NCBI GenBank assembly: GCA_031272005.1
Contig: JAISUQ010000098.1
Span: forward strand, 1-9,281
DNA length: 9,281 bases
Origin: Coriobacteriales bacterium
GTDB lineage: Bacteria > Actinomycetota > Coriobacteriia > Coriobacteriales > UBA8131
Reading direction: 5' to 3'
Shown: piece after piece, positions 1 to 5,718 of the stretch
Numbering within the stretch: the first letter of the stretch is position 1
Layout: each line of letters begins with the position of its first letter
Position numbers and translations under genes: made by a program
The notes under the pieces: model-generated
Databases searched by the model: none
Told to the model about the DNA's origin: nothing
What the model saw: only the letters and a program-made list of their open reading frames with translations

Positions 1-7
1 CTCCCGG

Positions 8-2209
8 ATGATCCTCAATGTCGATAAGCTGACAAAGAGCATCGGCTCGCGGGTTCTGTTCTCCGAGGCCAGCTTCACTATCAACGAACGCGACCGCTAT
101 GCCTTGGTGGGGCCCAACGGCGCCGGTAAGACCACGTTGCTGAACATCATCGCGCGCCATGATGGCGCCGACAGCGGCAACGTCACGCTGGTCAAAGGCG
201 CCGAAGTCGGCTATCTGGAGCAAAACGCCATCGAAGAGGGCGGGGAGCAGACCGTGCTGGCCGCCGTGCTCTCGGCCGCCGCCGACCTGCTCAGCATCCA
301 GCGCCGCCTGACCCATCTGGAGGAGCTCATCGCCGCCAGCCAACAGCCGGACGCTGCCGGCGCTGCCGCTGCGGAAGCCAATGCCACCACCGCTGCCGCT
401 GGCGCTGGCGTTGCCGCCACCGCCACCCAGGAGAAGCTGCTGGCCGAGTATGGCCGCCTCAGCGACCAGTTCGCCCACGGCGGCGGCTACACGCTCGAGC
501 CGCTGGCCCGCAGCGTACTGTTTGGCCTGGGCTTCAAGGAGCAAGACCTCACCCGCCCCACCGCCGAGTTCTCCGGCGGCTGGCAGATGCGCATCGCCCT
601 GGCCAAGCTGCTGCTGCGCACACCCGACCTGCTGCTCCTGGACGAGCCCACCAACCACCTGGATCTGGAGAGCGTGCGCTGGCTGGAGGGCTTTTTACGC
701 AGCTACGCCGGGGCAGTGGTGGTGGTCAGCCACGACCGGGCCTTCATGGACGGCATGGTCGACCACATCATCGAGATCGACAACGGCCGGCTGGTGCTGT
801 ATCGCGGCGGCTACAGCGATTTTGAGCGCCAGCGCCAGGCCAACCTGGAGCGCCTGCGTGCCGCATATACCGCCCAGCAGGAGGAAATCGCCCGCACCGA
901 GGCCTTCATAGAGCGCTTTAGATATAAAGCGAGCAAAGCTAAACAGGTGCAGGACAGAGTCAGGAAACTGGAGAAGCTGGAGCGCCTGGAGCTGCCGGAG
1001 GCCCGCAAGAAGGTCTCCTTCCGCTTCAAACAACCGCCGCGCACGGGTGACAAGGTGATAGAGCTCAGCGGTGTGGAGAAGGCCTACGGCGACAACGCGG
1101 TCTATGGCGGCACGGACGCGGCAGGCCACAGACGCCCGGGCATCGACGTCACCCTGTATCGCGGCGACAAGGTGGCGCTGGTGGGGCCCAACGGCGCCGG
1201 CAAGTCCACCCTGCTGAAGCTCCTGGCCGGCGCCCTGGAACCGGATGCTGGCCGTCGCGAGCTGGGCGTGCATGTCTCCGTCAGCTATTACGCCCAGCAC
1301 CAGCTGGAGGAGCTCAATGTCCGCAACACCGTCTACCAGGAGCTGGACGCCGTGGCACCGGGCTGGACGCAGGCCGAGGTGCGCACCTTGCTGGGTACCT
1401 TTCTGTTTACCGGCGATGATGTGGACAAGAAGGTCAGCGTGCTCTCCGGTGGCGAGAAGAGCCGCCTGGCCCTGGCCAAGATGTTGGTCCAACCCACGCC
1501 GCTGCTCTGCCTGGACGAGCCGACCAACCACCTCGACATCACCTCCTCCGACGTGCTGGAGGAAGCCCTCAAGGCCTTCAACGGCACACTGGTCTTCATC
1601 ACCCACGACCGCCACCTGATCCGCGCGGTGGCCAACCGCATCATCGAGGTCCAGGACGGCAAAGCTACCAGCTACGCCGGCGATTACGACTACTATCTGA
1701 GCAAGACCGAAGGTACGGAGACGGAGAAAAGCCGCGGCGCAACCAATTCAGCCTTCTTAGCGTCGGCTGGCAAACCCCAGTCACAACCTGGGCCTGGCCA
1801 GGCCGCCGGTACCGGCACAACCGCCAGCACCAATACGGGTAGCGCAGGCAATAGCATCAACGCGGGCGCCGGTACCGCCGCAACCACCGTCGCAACCGCC
1901 GCCACAACCACCACCGGCGTCAAGACCAAAGAGCAGCGCCGCGCCGAAGCCGAGGCCCGCAACCGCGCCTATCGCGTACTCAAAGACGACCGCAAGCGCC
2001 TGGCCGAGGTCGAAACCCAGCTGGACACCGACAACGCCCGCCACGACGAACTGGTCACCGCCATGGCCTCCGCCGAACTCTACAACGACAAGGAAGCCTT
2101 CGCCCAGACCTTAAGCGAATACAACACCCTCAAAGCCCGCATCCCCAAACTGGAAGCCGAATGGTTCGAACTAACCCAACGCATCGAAGCCGAACTCAAC
2201 GCCGGGTAG
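8..2209 (+). CDS. ABC-F family ATPase (YheS/YdiF-like ribosome-associated factor)
   Basis: This is a 733-aa soluble protein with two ABC ATPase domains and no membrane segments, which defines ABC-F. Members act on the ribosome (translation rescue, E-site factors or antibiotic protection), not in transport. Domain 1 has Walker A at residues 35-42 (GPNGAGKT), Q-loop Gln72, signature SGG at 189-191 and Walker B Asp212-Glu213. The interdomain linker follows at about 280-345, with the hallmark RFRYKASKAKQVQ, closest in my memory to the YheS/YdiF subgroup. Domain 2 has Walker A at 393-401, signature SGG at 480-482 and Walker B Asp503-Glu504. Residues 639-733 are a charged coiled-coil C-terminal domain. 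Both catalytic Glu are present, so it should be active. Oddities are an Ala/Thr-rich insert (about 112-141) at the arm position and a Gly/Ala/Thr/Ser-rich tether (about 577-638). The ATG at 8 gives the usual family N-terminus; upstream sequence is cut by the window edge, so the RBS cannot be judged. The family is certain, the exact role is not. Confidence 0.95.
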   Translation: MILNVDKLTKSIGSRVLFSEASFTINERDRYALVGPNGAGKTTLLNIIARHDGADSGNVTLVKGAEVGYLEQNAIEEGGEQTVLAAVLSAAADLLSIQRRLTHLEELIAASQQPDAAGAAAAEANATTAAAGAGVAATATQEKLLAEYGRLSDQFAHGGGYTLEPLARSVLFGLGFKEQDLTRPTAEFSGGWQMRIALAKLLLRTPDLLLLDEPTNHLDLESVRWLEGFLRSYAGAVVVVSHDRAFMDGMVDHIIEIDNGRLVLYRGGYSDFERQRQANLERLRAAYTAQQEEIARTEAFIERFRYKASKAKQVQDRVRKLEKLERLELPEARKKVSFRFKQPPRTGDKVIELSGVEKAYGDNAVYGGTDAAGHRRPGIDVTLYRGDKVALVGPNGAGKSTLLKLLAGALEPDAGRRELGVHVSVSYYAQHQLEELNVRNTVYQELDAVAPGWTQAEVRTLLGTFLFTGDDVDKKVSVLSGGEKSRLALAKMLVQPTPLLCLDEPTNHLDITSSDVLEEALKAFNGTLVFITHDRHLIRAVANRIIEVQDGKATSYAGDYDYYLSKTEGTETEKSRGATNSAFLASAGKPQSQPGPGQAAGTGTTASTNTGSAGNSINAGAGTAATTVATAATTTTGVKTKEQRRAEAEARNRAYRVLKDDRKRLAEVETQLDTDNARHDELVTAMASAELYNDKEAFAQTLSEYNTLKARIPKLEAEWFELTQRIEAELNAG

Positions 2210-2470
2210 CGCAAATTGCTACGACTGTGTAACTTGACCATTAGGCGCGGATTGATGATGTAGTTCCAGTCCGTGAACGGCCTTGTCTTCTCTATATTGA
2301 TTGCCGCGATGTGCGATACGATTTGCAGGCTGCCGGATGTTTGGGGTTTTCCAGTGCGTGGCGGGGAGAACCCTCCTGTCTGTCAATGCATTGAGTATTG
2401 CACAGTGATTGGAGGTCTCTGCAGTGGCAAGGGAATCTCTGCAGTGGTTAGGATTTCCCAAAGCAGCAAA
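2210..2470. other. AT-richer non-coding stretch, no recognisable gene
   Basis: No open frame here resembles a known protein, and base composition is visibly less GC-rich than in the flanking genes. Two small structures are visible. The first is a potential RNA hairpin, 2343-2352 against 2365-2374, with 10 pairs including G-U wobbles and a 12-nt loop. It has no following T-run, so it is not a convincing terminator for the ABC-F gene. The second is a degenerate 20-bp tandem duplication at 2414-2433 and 2434-2453 (15 of 20 identical, both containing TCTCTGCAGTGG). I see no clear rho-independent terminator after the ABC-F stop. Confidence 0.5.
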
Positions 2471-2520
2471 GGTCAAACACGAAAAAAGTCATTTTTTGGC
2501 AAAAATTTGCGTTAGTTAGT
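2471..2520 (+). repeat. Left terminal inverted repeat of the 247-bp element
   Basis: This 50-bp arm starts GGTCAAACAC and ends GTTAGTTAGT. It pairs with 2668-2717 in inverted orientation at 40 of 50 positions; most mismatches fall in positions 10-22, where poly-A here faces poly-T in the other arm. Confidence 0.75.
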
Positions 2521-2533
2521 AGGGTTTTAAGCC

Positions 2534-2692
2534 ATGCGTTCAATTACAAAAAGCGACGCGGTGTTAAAAGCGCTGGTAAATAGCTTGCAGCTAAACTTGT
2601 TGCTGAAACAAGCACGGAAACTGCTGTGTCACCGAGCCCGAATTGCCGCATTAATAGGCCGAATTTCACTAACTAACGCAAATTTGTGCTAA
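2534..2692 (+). pseudogene. Short open frame inside the element, possible transposase C-terminal remnant
   Basis: This is a 52-codon ATG frame with an in-frame TAA just upstream (2528-2530) and a TAA stop inside the right terminal repeat. The product is basic and Leu/Ala/Arg-rich near its end (LLLKQARKLLCHRARIAAL). That resembles the arginine-rich amphipathic tail closing many DDE transposases such as the IS1380 group, but the match is by general character only. If so, nearly the whole catalytic part has been deleted between the left repeat and this tail. Alternatively it is a chance frame. Confidence 0.3.
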
Positions 2693-2717
2693 AAATCGCC
2701 AAAATTCATGTTTGACC
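2668..2717 (-). repeat. Right terminal inverted repeat of the 247-bp element
   Basis: Read on the - strand, this 50-bp arm starts GGTCAAACAT and ends GTTAGTTAGT, mirroring 2471-2520. The last codons and stop of the small internal frame lie within it. Confidence 0.75.
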
Positions 2718-2897
2718 CGGCTTTCAAGCTATGCCACTGCTCTACAGTCCTCCGCAGTCCTTGAGCATCAACCCTATCCGTTGCCTTTGGTTAGCATTAA
2801 ATCAGCGTTTCTCTTACTGCTTATTGAAGCTGGCTTAACTGAGTCAATAGGTGAAAAACGTCATAGAGTGTATCGTAGAGCAAAGTCTGGTCAATGA
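2712..2897 (+). pseudogene. Broken gene fragment, possibly a winged-helix C-terminus (Fic-like)
   Basis: This frame is open from 2673, inside the element's right repeat, to a TGA at 2895-2897, so its 5' part is element sequence rather than native gene. The last residues (IEAGLTESIGEKRHRVYRR) resemble the ending of a winged-helix domain in which a recognition helix and a basic wing follow an 'L-EAG-L' turn. That ending is common at the C-terminus of Fic-family proteins. The expected preceding helices are missing or scrambled. I read it as the tail of a gene disrupted near the element. The assignment is weak, and no start codon with an RBS supports translation. Confidence 0.25.
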
Positions 2898-2950
2898 TTG
2901 AGTTCAGAGTGGCCAGCCGATGAGAACTTGTTGTCGTCAAGCGTAGCGAG

Positions 2951-2985
2951 TTGACTCAAGCAGAAACTGAGGGATTCACTATACT
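2951..2985 (+). promoter_or_regulatory. Possible promoter for the zinc-ribbon gene
   Basis: A good -10-like hexamer TATACT lies at 2980-2985, about 60 bp before the start codon. The only -35-like hexamer is TTGACT at 2951-2956, which leaves a 23-bp spacer, too long for a standard sigma-70 promoter. At the normal distance the sequence (CAAGCA, 2957-2962) is poor. Either the -10 works with an activator, or the pair is coincidental. Confidence 0.3.
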
Positions 2986-3040
2986 GTAAGCATGGCGCAA
3001 AACCTGGGGCAGGGTTTGCTGGGTTGCGGGACGGTGTCAG

Positions 3041-3045
3041 GGAGG
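3041..3045 (+). promoter_or_regulatory. Shine-Dalgarno site that bears on the start choice
   Basis: GGAGG is followed by two adjacent ATG codons at 3047 and 3050. Spacing is one base to the first and four to the second, so the second ATG is the more likely initiator. The protein would lose only one Met. Confidence 0.6.
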
Positions 3046-3046
3046 A

Positions 3047-4507
3047 ATGATGGAGTGCCTGAAATGTGGGCTGGAGTTGCCGGAGAGCGCGGGTTTTTGC
3101 CCGGAATGTGGAACTAAGGTTGAAGCGCTTTGCGAGCCGCCGTCTGAAGCAACAGGCGTGCCGCTTTCGATTATACAACCAGCCGTGGTAGACGCAGAAC
3201 CTGATCTGGCAACCGCTGTGCCGTCAGTGTCTGCGCAGCCTGCACCGCCTCCGCCGCTGTCGTTTTCAGCGGGGGAGATGCAGCCTGCGCCCCCGCCACC
3301 ACCTGCAAAGGCCAGTCAGGTCGGCCAGGCGCCGGTACAGGCGCCGGTACAGGTGCCGGCTCCGGCACCATTGGGGGACATGGTGGCCGATCTGGCTGCG
3401 CAAACCACACCGAATTTCGGCGCTGGCAGCCCTCCAACTGTAGCGCCAGCGCAGACGATGCCGCCATATCCGGTTTCCACCACCACCCCGGTGCCGGAGT
3501 TGACGCAAATCTCCGCCAGTCAACCGGGTTTTGTCACCGTTGGTCAGTCGCCGGCTGCAGTGCCCGTCCAGCCGAAGAAGAAATCCAAGCTGCCACTGGT
3601 TATCGGGTTGGTGCTGTTGGCCGTGCTGCTGATTGTCGGTGGCATCGTCGGCTTTAACGTCTACCAGGAGAATCAGCGCAAGACGGCCTACGCGGCGGCG
3701 CAGGCAGCCATGGATGATGCGGATTGGGCCGGCGCCCTGGCTGCCTTCGAGGAGCTTGGTGATTATGAGGATTCGGCCACCCTGGCCAGCCTCTGCCAGC
3801 AGAACATCGACTACGAGGCCGCTTATGCCCTTTACGACAAAGGCGAATACGAAAAAGCCCGGAAGGCCTTCAAAGCCCTGGCCGGCTTCAAGGACTCCGA
3901 CGAGCTGGCCTACAGCTGCCAGCAGAACCTGGACTTCCGGGCGGCGCAGCAGCTGTTCGAAGACGGTGACATCAAAGGCGCCCGCAGCGGTTTTATCAGC
4001 CTCAGCGACGACGGCTTCAGCCAGGCCGATTCTTGGATTGACAAATGCGACTACGCCCTGGCCGAGGAGTTGCTGACCAACGGGGAGAATTACGCCGCCT
4101 GGCAGGCCTTCAATGCGTTGGGCAGCTATGAGGATGCCACCGAGCGCGCCGAAGCCTGCCAACTGCCGTTTCCAATGACCGGGATTATCTGGGATGATGC
4201 TGCCTATACAGGCGGCCACTGCGGCATTGAATTCGATTGCACAAACAGCACATATGCCCGAGCCTTCGAAATCTACAATGGCGATACCTGCGTGGCTCTG
4301 GTTTTTGTGAACCCGGGCGATAAGCAGATTATCGAAGTCGTCCCCGGCGATTACTCTGTCGTTGTGCATACTGGCGATCTGTGGTGGGGAGGAGAGCTGC
4401 TGTTCGGTGACGAAGGATATTCCAGGACGCTGACCTACGATGATGGCACCGATTGGTTTTCAGTGGCTTACAATGATTTGGTGCAGCTGGTTTTCAACTA
4501 CGAATAG
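3047..4507 (+). CDS. Zinc-ribbon, single-pass membrane protein with TPR-like repeats, function unknown
   Basis: The product is 486 aa (485 if translation begins at the second ATG). Residues 4-21 form a zinc ribbon with Cys4, Cys7, Cys18 and Cys21. Residues about 40-178 are a low-complexity Pro/Ala/Val/Gln linker. A strong transmembrane helix spans 182-206, preceded by the basic stretch KKKSK, which suggests a cytosolic ribbon and an exported C-terminal part. Residues 215-371 hold four helical repeats of about 40 residues. Each has a Y-x-x-A / G-x-Y-x-x-A-x-x-x-F pattern and ends in Cys (250, 291, 334, 371), like TPR/Sel1-type repeats. Residues about 375-486 are aromatic-rich and probably beta-sheet. 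Proteins of this plan are common in Gram-positive anaerobes and usually have no assigned function. It lies 131 bp before a codirectional lipoprotein gene. The antisense frames across it are shadows. The architecture is clear, the role is not. Confidence 0.9.
   Translation: MMECLKCGLELPESAGFCPECGTKVEALCEPPSEATGVPLSIIQPAVVDAEPDLATAVPSVSAQPAPPPPLSFSAGEMQPAPPPPPAKASQVGQAPVQAPVQVPAPAPLGDMVADLAAQTTPNFGAGSPPTVAPAQTMPPYPVSTTTPVPELTQISASQPGFVTVGQSPAAVPVQPKKKSKLPLVIGLVLLAVLLIVGGIVGFNVYQENQRKTAYAAAQAAMDDADWAGALAAFEELGDYEDSATLASLCQQNIDYEAAYALYDKGEYEKARKAFKALAGFKDSDELAYSCQQNLDFRAAQQLFEDGDIKGARSGFISLSDDGFSQADSWIDKCDYALAEELLTNGENYAAWQAFNALGSYEDATERAEACQLPFPMTGIIWDDAAYTGGHCGIEFDCTNSTYARAFEIYNGDTCVALVFVNPGDKQIIEVVPGDYSVVVHTGDLWWGGELLFGDEGYSRTLTYDDGTDWFSVAYNDLVQLVFNYE
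3326..3361 (+). repeat. Three 12-bp tandem units coding Gln-Ala-Pro-Val
   Basis: Units at 3326-3337 and 3338-3349 are identical (CAGGCGCCGGTA), and 3350-3361 is a diverged third copy. They encode QAPVQAPVQVPA, residues 94-105, within the Pro-rich linker. This is an in-frame site for slippage that would change linker length without a frameshift. Confidence 0.7.
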
Positions 4508-4638
4508 CAGCATGGCCAGGTGGACTGACAGCCATGGACGGCTCAGTGGTGTATGCTGACATGCTGACCACAAAACGCAGGCCTGGCGCAACAACTGGCA
4601 GGTCGGGTTGCCAGCCAAAGGGAAAGGAATGAGGGACA
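4508..4638 (+). promoter_or_regulatory. Leader of the substrate-binding lipoprotein gene
   Basis: The gap holds a perfect 8-bp tandem repeat (ATGCTGAC at 4553-4560 and 4561-4568). It also holds a small hairpin, CTGGCA 4595-4600 with TGCCAG 4609-4614 and an 8-nt loop, ending 16 bases before the purine-rich RBS region (about 4620-4635, GGAAAGGA and GAGGG). I see no convincing sigma-70 promoter and no cobalamin-riboswitch core. The gene may be read through from the zinc-ribbon gene, since no terminator separates them. Confidence 0.35.
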
Positions 4639-5577
4639 ATGAGTAAGAAATTGGCATTGCTGACATTAGCTATTATGCTAGTAATACCATTGCCGCTATA
4701 TGGCTGTTTCGGGGGCTCAGACGGTGCCGGCGGCCTGGGCGGTGATGTAGATGTCACAGACTACACCGTCACCGACCAGACCGGCGCTGCGGTCATCCTC
4801 GATCAGCCTGCCGAGCGGGTGGTGGTGTTGTCGCCCTCGGCCTGCGAAATCGTTTATGCCATGGGCGCCGGCAATCTGGTCATCGGCCGTGACGAGTATT
4901 GCGACTGGCCAGCCGAAGCTCAGGCGCTGGAGGTGGTGCAAACTGATGGCCAGCCAGACATCGAGCGGATCATAGCCCTTGACCCTGATCTGGTGCTGGT
5001 CTCCACGATGGGCGACGACGCCGACCAGTACAGTAAGCTCACCAAGGCTGACATCGCCGTTTACGCCATAGATGCCAACAGTCTCGATCAGACCTATGAA
5101 GCCATTCTCCAGATTGGTCAGCTGCTGGGTCGGGATACCGAGGCCCAGGATTTGGTCGTTGGCATGGAGGAGGCCTTTGCCGGACTGATTGACAGTCCGG
5201 TCGCCGGCACCGTTTACTTCGAGGTCTCGCCGCTGGAGCATGGGCTCTGGACGGCTGGCAGCGGCACCTTCTTGAATGATGTGGCGGAGAGGCTGGGGCT
5301 GACCAACATCTTTGCTGATCTCGATGGTTGGGTCGAGATCAGCGAGCAGCAGGTGTTGGAGCTCAACCCCGACTATATAGTCACTTTGGGCATGTATCCC
5401 AGCGAAGTCCAGACCCCGGATGAGGAAATCCTGGCCCGCGCCAACTGGCAGGACGTCCCGGCGGTGCAAAATGGTGCGGTGCTCTATCTGCCCAACAACG
5501 AGCTGACCCGTCCTGGTCCGCGCCTGGCGGACGGTGCCATCGCCCTCAGAGAATTCGCCGCCTCCCATCCGGTGTAA
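4639..5577 (+). CDS. Lipoprotein substrate-binding protein of an ABC importer (BtuF/FecB fold; cobalamin or metal chelate)
   Basis: This is a 312-aa exported lipoprotein. The N-terminus is basic (MSKK), then hydrophobic to a lipobox LYGC at residues 20-23, so mature Cys23 would be lipidated. A Gly/Asp-rich spacer follows, then a periplasmic-binding-protein-2 domain (about 45-305). Its family marks include VVVLSPSACEIVYAMGAG, the DYCDWP-like stretch EYCDWPAEAQ and the DPDLVLVS strand. This fold binds cobalamin, haem or ferric siderophores at the surface and hands them to a BtuCD/FecCD-type permease. The 'CDWP' region leans toward BtuF-like proteins, but ligand calling by eye is unsafe. No permease or ATPase lies beside it; the next gene converges from the other strand. 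ATG 4639 follows GAGGG (4631-4635) and gives a complete signal peptide. The family is confident, the ligand open. Confidence 0.9.
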   Translation: MSKKLALLTLAIMLVIPLPLYGCFGGSDGAGGLGGDVDVTDYTVTDQTGAAVILDQPAERVVVLSPSACEIVYAMGAGNLVIGRDEYCDWPAEAQALEVVQTDGQPDIERIIALDPDLVLVSTMGDDADQYSKLTKADIAVYAIDANSLDQTYEAILQIGQLLGRDTEAQDLVVGMEEAFAGLIDSPVAGTVYFEVSPLEHGLWTAGSGTFLNDVAERLGLTNIFADLDGWVEISEQQVLELNPDYIVTLGMYPSEVQTPDEEILARANWQDVPAVQNGAVLYLPNNELTRPGPRLADGAIALREFAASHPV

Positions 5578-5580
5578 ACG

Positions 5581-5604
5581 TGTGGATAAACGCGTGGATA
5601 AACG
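5581..5604 (+). repeat. Two tandem 12-mers containing DnaA-box-like 9-mers
   Basis: TGTGGATAAACG (5581-5592) is followed directly by CGTGGATAAACG (5593-5604), 11 of 12 identical. The first contains TGTGGATAA, the exact complement of the DnaA box TTATCCACA; the second differs by one base. A weaker third relative (GGTGTAAACG) overlaps the preceding stop codon. No dnaA, dnaN or AT-rich unwinding element is nearby, so an origin is not supported. Confidence 0.6.
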
Positions 5605-5632
5605 CTGATTCAATCCAACAACGGCAACCCCA

Positions 5633-5656
5633 AAAGCGCACGCCTCATCGCGCCCT
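5633..5656 (-). repeat. 24-nt motif shared with 8525-8548, 3' of the oxidoreductase gene
   Basis: This block matches 8525-8548 at 20 of 24 positions, including a 14-base identical core (- strand AGGGCGCGATGAGG); all four differences are transitions. It lies 62 bases past the stop codon of the oxidoreductase, in the same orientation relative to transcription as the copy behind the LuxR gene. Confidence 0.6.
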
Positions 5657-5699
5657 CCGACCTGCGCTAACGCCGCAGCACCGCAGCAGGAGGGCGCGA
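5648..5699. terminator. Inverted repeat between convergent genes, candidate bidirectional terminator
   Basis: An 11-bp perfect stem is formed by TCGCGCCCTCC (5648-5658) and GGAGGGCGCGA (5689-5699). The 30-nt loop can itself fold (CTGCG 5662-5666 with CGCAG 5674-5678). It sits between the 3' ends of the lipoprotein gene (+) and the oxidoreductase gene (-), where a shared terminator is expected. A clear T-run is missing on either side (only CTTTT, about 12 bases on, on the - strand), so it is not a textbook rho-independent terminator. Confidence 0.45.
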
Positions 5700-5718
5700 G
5701 AAACTGTGCCCTGCAGAT

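Larger units (their letters stand above)
2471..2717. mobile_element. MITE or internally deleted insertion sequence with 50-bp terminal inverted repeats
   Basis: Positions 2471-2520 and the reverse complement of 2668-2717 match at 40 of 50 positions without gaps. The outer nine bases (GGTCAAACA) and the inner twelve and more (ATTTGCGTTAGTTAGT) are identical. The 247-bp unit is too short for a full transposase. It holds one 52-codon open frame (2534-2692) that ends inside the right repeat, as transposase genes often do. I see no clean target-site duplication (flanks end gcaaa and begin cggct), so the insertion is old or its ends have been altered. It could be a non-autonomous MITE or the remains of a full IS. 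I cannot assign a family with certainty. Confidence 0.7.

Noticed and set aside
695..1615. 306-codon open frame on the - strand
   Set aside because: It is antisense to the ABC-F gene across both ATPase domains and has no motif of its own.
2273..2515. 80-codon + strand frame upstream of and into the left terminal repeat
   Set aside because: There is no RBS, no recognisable similarity, and its last codons are the element's repeat; it is most likely a chance frame in non-coding DNA.
3266..4369. 367-codon open frame on the - strand
   Set aside because: It is antisense to the zinc-ribbon repeat gene and lacks an RBS or recognisable motif; the sense frame has a zinc ribbon, TM helix and repeats.
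4508..4638. Cobalamin riboswitch ahead of the BtuF-like gene
   Set aside because: The 131-bp leader is too short for a full riboswitch plus expression platform, and I could not find the conserved core; only one small hairpin is visible.
4717..5613. 298-codon open frame on the - strand
   Set aside because: It is the shadow of the substrate-binding lipoprotein gene, which has a lipobox and family motifs.
5570..5718. Replication origin
   Set aside because: Only two or three DnaA-box-like units occur, there is no AT-rich unwinding region, and no dnaA, dnaN or other origin-linked gene is in the window.
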